The notes under the pieces: generated by a model | Database searches by the model: none | What the model saw: only the letters and a program-made list of their open reading frames with translations | Told to the model about the DNA's origin: nothing | Source of the DNA: Asanoa hainanensis | Lineage (GTDB): Bacteria; Actinomycetota; Actinomycetes; Mycobacteriales; Micromonosporaceae | Reading direction: 5' to 3' | Assembly: GCF_900188485.1 (NCBI RefSeq) | Contig: NZ_FZPH01000001.1 | Span: forward strand, 124,001 to 188,000 | DNA length: 64,000 nucleotides | Made by a program: the position numbers and the translations under genes | In this document: one piece after another, positions 62,556 through 64,000 of the stretch | How positions within the stretch are numbered: position 1 is the stretch's first letter | How the letters are laid out: every line of letters begins with the position of its first letter

Positions 62556-63080
62556 CTAGCCCTGGGACGGAGCCGCCTGGCGGTTCTCGACATTCTTGCG
62601 CGCCCGTTTCTGGATGAGTTCCTCGACCGCGCTGGGCAGGGTCGTCTCGAAGTCGATCAGCTTCGCCCAGGTCGGTGTCACGACGATCCGGACCATGCCG
62701 TCGTAGAGGTCGCGGACCTCGGCCTCCCAGTGGACCCGTTGCTCGGGCGTCATCGTGTACGTGCCGTTCATCTGGAGGTACTCGTCGGGGATGCCCGCGA
62801 CGACGTCGAGCTCCGCGCGGCCCCGGATCAGCAGGATCTTCGGCGGGTGCACCTCGGTGTCGATGGTGAGCGCGACGGCCGGGTTGGCCCGCAGGGCGTG
62901 CAGCTTCGGAGCGTTGGTGCTCGTGCACATGACGACGTGGGTGCCGTTCCAGGTGAACCCGATCGGGATGGTGCGCGGGGTGCCGTCCTTGGCGACGTAC
63001 GCCAGGCGGGTCAGGTCGCGGTCCAGCAGCTCGCGGCTGAGCGGACGGTTCAGCACCTCGGTGACCTCGTGGGGTTGCAC
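62556..63080 (-). CDS. pyridoxamine 5-phosphate oxidase-fold protein
   Basis: A 174-residue FMN- or F420-binding split-barrel protein: LAYVAKDGTPRTIPIGFTWNGTHVVMCTS, then NPAVALTIDTEVHPPKILLIRGRAELD. The GTG at 63080 has GAGGAGG eight bases upstream. The longer open frame beginning at 63251 is rejected, because its extra N-terminus reads out of frame through the remnant at 63127-63174. It ends in NVENRQAAPSQG, a tail that recurs in that remnant. Confidence 0.87.
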   Translation of the reverse strand: MQPHEVTEVLNRPLSRELLDRDLTRLAYVAKDGTPRTIPIGFTWNGTHVVMCTSTNAPKLHALRANPAVALTIDTEVHPPKILLIRGRAELDVVAGIPDEYLQMNGTYTMTPEQRVHWEAEVRDLYDGMVRIVVTPTWAKLIDFETTLPSAVEELIQKRARKNVENRQAAPSQG

Positions 63081-63126
63081 GGCTCGTTCCTCCTCGGACG
63101 GTGCGCGGCGCGGTGTCGGCCGCGGT

Positions 63127-63174
63127 TCAGCCCAGGGACGGACCTGCCCGGTCGTTCTCGACATCAGCTTTGCC
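63127..63174 (-). pseudogene. 3-prime remnant of a second PPOX gene
   Basis: The minus strand encodes GKADVENDRAGPSLG followed by TGA (63127-63129). This matches the end of the adjacent PPOX protein (RKNVENRQAAPSQG-stop) and the DNA is similar over the whole stretch. Only about 15 codons remain; upstream sequence turns abruptly into A/T-rich palindromic DNA. A tandem paralogue was evidently deleted except for its tail. Confidence 0.6.
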
Positions 63175-63177
63175 GGT

Positions 63178-63269
63178 ATTACTGGATTACTGTTATCGGT
63201 AATCCAGTAATCCTCTGAGCGTGGTCCAGCCGAAAAATCGGCGTACACCATAATGACCGTTATGGTGTA
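63178..63269. promoter_or_regulatory. two A/T-rich inverted repeats
   Basis: ATTACTGGATTAC (63178-63190) and its exact complement (63199-63211) are separated by 8 bases. TACACCATAA (63244-63253) and its exact complement (63260-63269) are separated by 6. Both stand out in GC-rich surroundings and lie between the PPOX gene and the membrane protein gene. They may be operators for two regulators, or for terminators or recombination sites. Confidence 0.55.
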
Positions 63270-63279
63270 ACGCCGGAAT

Positions 63280-63903
63280 TCAGCGGGTGATGTTGGTGGT
63301 GACCAGGCGTTCGAGCACAGCCAGCTGCTCCTCGGCCGGGCCGCCGGTGACCGCCAGGCAGAAGTTGTGCCCGTCCGGCCGGTAGACCTTCACGTACGTG
63401 GTCTCGCCGTCCCTGGTGAGCAGGAGCTGGCTGCCGTCGGGCGCCCAGTCGGACGGGACGTCGAGCACCCCCCCTGGTAGGCCCGCGACCCCGCCGTCGA
63501 CCACCATGACGACCCGCCAGACACCGCCGCCCGCAGCGGCCGCGTAGGCCGACCGGGTGCCCCCCGGGGGCAGTCCGACGAGCGCCGGCGCCCGCTTGAT
63601 CACCTCGGCCACGTCGCCGGCCGGGGCGAGACCCGGCGGGAGCCCGTTGAGCGTTGCCGCCGGTGATGCGCTGGCGGCAGGGGGAGACACCGGTGCCTCC
63701 GAGGTGCCGGGAAGAAGGAAGCCGACCGTCACCGCGGCCGCCACCGCCAGCGCCGCGGCCACGGTGGCCAACGTCGCCGCGCCCGGACGTGAGCGACGTT
63801 TCGGGCCGGACACGCGCGCGAGCACGTCGTCGGGGTCCAAGCCGAGCTCGTAACGCGAACCGGTCAGCTCGCGGCGTACGCGCTGCTCCAGGTCGTCGGT
63901 CAT
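63280..63903 (-). CDS. membrane protein next to ECF sigma factor, possible regulator
   Basis: A 207-residue protein with a charged cytoplasmic N-terminus (DLEQRVRRELTGSRYELGLDPDD), one membrane helix (about residues 43-66) and an extracellular Ala/Pro-rich domain ending in LAVLERLVTTNITR. No zinc anti-sigma motif is seen. Its ATG overlaps the stop of the sigma factor gene, so it is likely to be that factor's membrane partner. This role is inferred from context. Confidence 0.75.
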   Translation of the reverse strand: MTDDLEQRVRRELTGSRYELGLDPDDVLARVSGPKRRSRPGAATLATVAAALAVAAAVTVGFLLPGTSEAPVSPPAASASPAATLNGLPPGLAPAGDVAEVIKRAPALVGLPPGGTRSAYAAAAGGGVWRVVMVVDGGVAGLPGGVLDVPSDWAPDGSQLLLTRDGETTYVKVYRPDGHNFCLAVTGGPAEEQLAVLERLVTTNITR

Positions 63904-64000
63904 CGCCGGACCTCCACGTTCGGGTTGTCGTGCAGGGCCGCGCGTAGGGACCGCAGGGCCCGGTGGCGCAGCGCGCGCACCGCACCGGGACGGCGCCGCA
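63900..64000 (-). CDS. ECF sigma factor, C-terminal end only
   Basis: The last 33 codons of a gene that continues past the window. The readable end RPGAVRALRHRALRSLRAALHDN is the tail of sigma region 4 in SigE-type ECF factors of actinobacteria (recognition helix end). Its TGA overlaps the ATG of the membrane protein gene, indicating a sigma/partner operon. Confidence 0.7.
   Translation of the reverse strand, partial: RRRPGAVRALRHRALRSLRAALHDNPNVEVRR

Overview
The window is high-GC actinobacterial chromosome, most plausibly from the Micromonosporaceae or a close relative. The reasons are the GC-rich codon use with many GTG and TTG starts, RbpA, a separate Lnt and polyprenol-phosphate mannose synthase pair beside it, FHA/GarA, FtsR and SARP/AfsR-type regulators. 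The family assignment is inference.

Region 1 (about 1-8.6 kb): a TetR regulator with an aldehyde and an alcohol dehydrogenase (minus strand) diverges from a beta-oxidation-type operon (acyl-CoA dehydrogenase, thiolase, SDR, second acyl-CoA dehydrogenase, MaoC hydratase). Region 2 (8.6-9.35 kb) is a gene-free array of degenerate GC-rich repeats. Region 3 (9.5-14.2 kb) holds a full-length AfsR-like SARP-STAND-TPR regulator. Directly downstream of it is a 50-residue secreted peptide gene, missed by length filters, whose promoter has three 11-bp-phased heptamers placed 8 bp from a -10 box, which is textbook SARP architecture. Divergent sthA follows. Region 4 (14.2-17.9 kb) has a decayed GNAT gene, a scrambled segment stitched from pieces of the next two genes, and an intact molybdopterin oxidoreductase plus flavin reductase pair.

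Region 5 (17.9-33.2 kb): a lone MazF-like toxin and a hydrolase, then a conserved block that I recall in the same order in mycobacteria (CDP-alcohol phosphatidyltransferase, DUF881, Sbp, DUF881, gcvH, garA, ftsR, DUF151 nuclease, MerR). It is interrupted by a 4.3-kb insert (ArsR/SRPBCC/RibD-C operon, lipoprotein, SanA-like protein, aldo-keto reductase) before gcvP, which is preceded by a glycine riboswitch. Region 6 (33.2-37.5 kb) is mixed: DUF5999, pabB, a lower-GC membrane protein, gene remnants, an SRPBCC protein and CsbD.

Region 7 (37.8-45.9 kb) is a lysine catabolic cluster of the type known from anaerobic lysine fermenters: kamA, divergent from kdd - amidohydrolase - kamD - kamE - kal - MutL-like ATPase. 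The beta-keto acid cleavage enzyme (Kce) is absent. Region 8 (46.4-51.4 kb): lnt, ppm, fxsA, then rbpA (with a SigR-type promoter) and a zinc-ribbon coiled-coil protein. Region 9 (51.5-64 kb): a DrrAB-type ABC exporter with divergent TetR and two palindromic operators, two ECF42-type sigma factors (one with a YCII/DGPF partner), hydrolase, M16 peptidase-like membrane protein, threonine dehydratase-like enzyme, AraC/glyoxalase pair, a PPOX protein with the tail of a lost paralogue beside it, and at the right edge a membrane protein with a truncated ECF sigma factor. No rRNA, tRNA, CRISPR array or intact insertion sequence was recognised.
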